DNA of 15,934 nucleotides from Leucobacter sp. (GTDB taxonomy: Bacteria; Actinomycetota; Actinomycetes; Actinomycetales; Microbacteriaceae). Position numbers and translations under genes: made by a program. Under the pieces are notes generated by a model. That model was given only the letters and a program-made list of their open reading frames with translations. It was not told the origin of the DNA and did no database searches. Shown piece by piece: positions 14,400 through 15,934 of the stretch (positions within the stretch are counted from its first letter, which is position 1; the number at the start of each line of letters is the position of its first letter). Location of the stretch: contig JAPSIU010000032.1 of the NCBI GenBank assembly GCA_031178565.1, forward strand, positions 1 to 15,934, in the 5' to 3' direction.

Positions 14400-15041
14400 A
14401 TGTGGAACCGTGATGAGATGGCGGCGATCGCGGCGGCGGAGCTGCGGGACGGGCAGTACGTGAATCTGGGGATCGGGATCCCCACGCTCGTGGCGAATCA
14501 CCTGCCCGAGGGGGTGAGTGTGATGCTGCAGAGCGAGAACGGGATCCTCGGGACGGGGCGGTTCCCCGTCGAGGGGGAGGAGGATGCGGATCTGATCAAC
14601 GCGGGCAAGCAGACCGTGACGCTCATGCCGGGCGCGTCGATCTTCGACTCGGCGACGTCGTTCGGGATGATCCGCGGCGGGCACGTGCAGACGGCCGTTC
14701 TCGGAGCGCTCCAGGTTTCGGGGTCGGGCGACCTCGCGAACTGGACGATTCCGGGCAAGCTCGTCAAGGGGATGGGCGGCGCGATGGATCTGGTCGCGGG
14801 CGCGCCCCGGGTGATCGTGATCACGGAGCACGTCGCGAAGGACGGCTCGCCGAAGATCGTCGAGCGATGCGACCTGCCGCTCACCGGGGTGGGGGTCGTG
14901 GATCGGATCATCACGGATCGGGCCGTGTTCGACGTCGTCGACGGGCGACTCGTGCTCAGGCGGTTGGCCCCGGGTCAGGATGTCGAGGGGCTGCGCACGA
15001 TGACCGGTTGCCCGTTCGCCGTCGAGTTCGATGGCCGCTGA
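14400..15041 (+). CDS. scoB: Succinyl-CoA:3-oxoacid CoA-transferase, subunit B
   Basis: 213-residue beta subunit carrying the catalytic glutamate. The motif QSENGILG (44-51) places the nucleophile at Glu46, which forms the glutamyl-CoA thioester. Other SCOT-B features: NLGIGIPTLVANHLPEG (22-38), SFGMIRGGHVQTAVLGALQVS, and IPGKLVKGMGGAMDLV, followed by the SPKIVERCDLPLTGVGVVDRIITD segment. Length and order are those of a normal two-gene SCOT. AGGAGG (14388-14393) precedes ATG 14400, one base after the scoA stop. It is the last gene of the operon; it converges on the dimethylargininase gene with 27 bases between stops and no clear terminator. Confidence 0.93.
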   Translation: MWNRDEMAAIAAAELRDGQYVNLGIGIPTLVANHLPEGVSVMLQSENGILGTGRFPVEGEEDADLINAGKQTVTLMPGASIFDSATSFGMIRGGHVQTAVLGALQVSGSGDLANWTIPGKLVKGMGGAMDLVAGAPRVIVITEHVAKDGSPKIVERCDLPLTGVGVVDRIITDRAVFDVVDGRLVLRRLAPGQDVEGLRTMTGCPFAVEFDGR

Positions 15042-15068
15042 GGCGGGTTTTGCGAAGGCGCCGAAACG

Positions 15069-15839
15069 TCAGTCGAGGCAGCGCACCCGCACCGAAAGGC
15101 ACGTGGGGCAGCCCTCGAGCTTCTCGTACTCGGAGATCTCGACCTCGGTCACGTCGTAGCCGAGATCCCGCAGCATCTCAGCGGTCTTCGGGGCCGACGC
15201 CGAGATGAGCAGCTCCGAGTCGCTCAGGCACACCACCGCGGTTCCGTGCGGCTCGGGTACGGGCAGGAAACGGTCGAAGATCGCGGGGTTGTCGACGAAG
15301 TCGGGGAAGCCGATCACGGTGCCGTCGGGCAGCGCGGTCACGGCGGTCTTGAGGTGCAGGACCTTCGTGACGGGCACGGCGACCACACGACCGCCGAGCG
15401 GGGCGAGGATCCGGCGCAGCTGAGCGACGCCCTCGGCGTTGGTGCGGCCCCCGCGGCCGACGTAGACCGTGTCGCCGACCTTGAGCACGTCGCCGCCGTC
15501 GAGCGTGCCGGGTTCCCGGATCTCGGCGATCGGACAGCCGAGCGCCTCGAGCGCGCGGCGCGTGCCGGCCGTCTCCGGCTTGCGGCTGTCGGCGCCCGGA
15601 CGACTGATCACGGCGACGTTGCGGAACATCACGACCGTGTCCTCGATGAACACCGAGTCGGGGCAATCGTCGGCGGGATCCACCTCGATCGTCTCCCAGC
15701 CGTGCGAATCGAGCGCCGCGACGTACCCGCGCCACTGCTCGCGCGCACGATCCAGGTCGACCGCGATCTTCTCGATGTGGTCGACGATCCCGTCGTCGAG
15801 CTGGGAGCTGGGCTGGCGGACGAGTGCGATCTTGGACAT
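15069..15839 (-). CDS. ddaH: Dimethylargininase (N-omega,N-omega-dimethylarginine dimethylaminohydrolase)
   Basis: 256-residue pentein-fold enzyme. DDAH hydrolyses methylated arginine to citrulline and (di)methylamine. Catalytic residues: Cys247 in EGCPTCLSVRVR, His162 in VLHLKTAVT, Asp114 in GTLDGGDVL. The conserved CPDSVFIEDTVVMF stretch (59-72) is also present. Length is as in bacterial DDAHs; the frame from ATG at 15837-15839 starts MSKIALVRQPSSQLDDG, a normal start, with AGAGGA (coding strand) about eight bases upstream. It is convergent with scoB, so it is probably not part of the catabolic operon. Related penteins (arginine deiminase-like, ornithine-producing) share the fold, but the motifs favour DDAH. 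Confidence 0.88.
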   Translation of the reverse strand: MSKIALVRQPSSQLDDGIVDHIEKIAVDLDRAREQWRGYVAALDSHGWETIEVDPADDCPDSVFIEDTVVMFRNVAVISRPGADSRKPETAGTRRALEALGCPIAEIREPGTLDGGDVLKVGDTVYVGRGGRTNAEGVAQLRRILAPLGGRVVAVPVTKVLHLKTAVTALPDGTVIGFPDFVDNPAIFDRFLPVPEPHGTAVVCLSDSELLISASAPKTAEMLRDLGYDVTEVEISEYEKLEGCPTCLSVRVRCLD

Positions 15840-15934
15840 CTCTACGGGTTCCTCTGGGTCTCCGGACGGGATTTCCCACCAGCGTAGCGGGCTCCAGGTT
15901 ATGCCGGATGTGTGAGTGGGTCGGCCGCGGCGCT
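15840..15934. other. Upstream region of ddaH
   Basis: The window ends 95 bp upstream of ddaH. Only a weak -10-like TACGCT on the minus strand (15882-15887) was noticed; no dyad and no further gene were seen. Confidence 0.3.

Noticed and set aside
1..15934. tRNA, rRNA, insertion sequences or phage genes
   Set aside because: No cloverleaf-like segment, transposase motif or integrase was recognised anywhere in the window.

Overview
The window is a high-GC, gene-dense bacterial segment with actinobacterial character: GTG as well as ATG starts, strong purine-rich ribosome binding sites, many 4-base gene overlaps and a lipoprotein-type binding protein. I infer Actinomycetota, perhaps Micrococcales/Microbacteriaceae; this is an impression from codon use and protein style, not a proof. 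It reads as a catabolic island for an aromatic or heteroaromatic compound with its own importer and regulators.

Layout. Bases 1-147 are the 3' end of a gene resembling the 3-dehydroshikimate dehydratase / hydroxyphenylpyruvate-dioxygenase-like fusion family. Its stop codon lies at the edge of a three-copy, 62-bp tandem repeat (141-326) in which every copy carries two hairpins. Next is a TetR-family regulator (348-992) and a gap of about 300 bp with a hairpin and two palindromes. A complete branched-chain-amino-acid-type (HAAT) ABC importer operon follows in the order livG-livF-livH-livM-livK (1292-6019), closed by a strong hairpin terminator. A LysR regulator of the NodD/NahR type (6118-7056) is on the minus strand, divergent from the catabolic operon. 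The 217-bp divergent region holds a 34-bp inverted repeat and a second dyad, each with an ATC-N9-GAT core, 63 bp apart.

The catabolic operon (7274-15041, plus strand) encodes, in order: a type I extradiol ring-cleavage dioxygenase, an FAH-fold hydrolase, a cyclase/kynurenine-formamidase-like metal hydrolase, a group A flavin monooxygenase, an ACMSD-type amidohydrolase (probably a decarboxylase), a second FAH-fold hydrolase, and both subunits of a succinyl-CoA:3-oxoacid CoA-transferase. Most junctions are ATGA/GTGA overlaps, so translation is probably coupled. A convergent dimethylargininase gene (15069-15839, minus) marks the far edge.

How they may work together (inference): the Liv-type system imports an aromatic acid or amide. 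The cyclase-family enzyme may hydrolyse an amide or ester, the amidohydrolase-fold enzyme may decarboxylate, the flavoprotein hydroxylates, and the VOC enzyme cleaves the ring. The FAH enzymes then split the acyl-pyruvate or fumarylacetoacetate-like product, and ScoAB activates a released 3-oxoacid such as acetoacetate. The exact substrate cannot be read from sequence. The set of folds resembles the orsellinate/orcinol route and, separately, the formamidase-monooxygenase-dioxygenase-decarboxylase logic of the kynurenine pathway, but matches neither completely. This unassigned pathway is the main discovery candidate.
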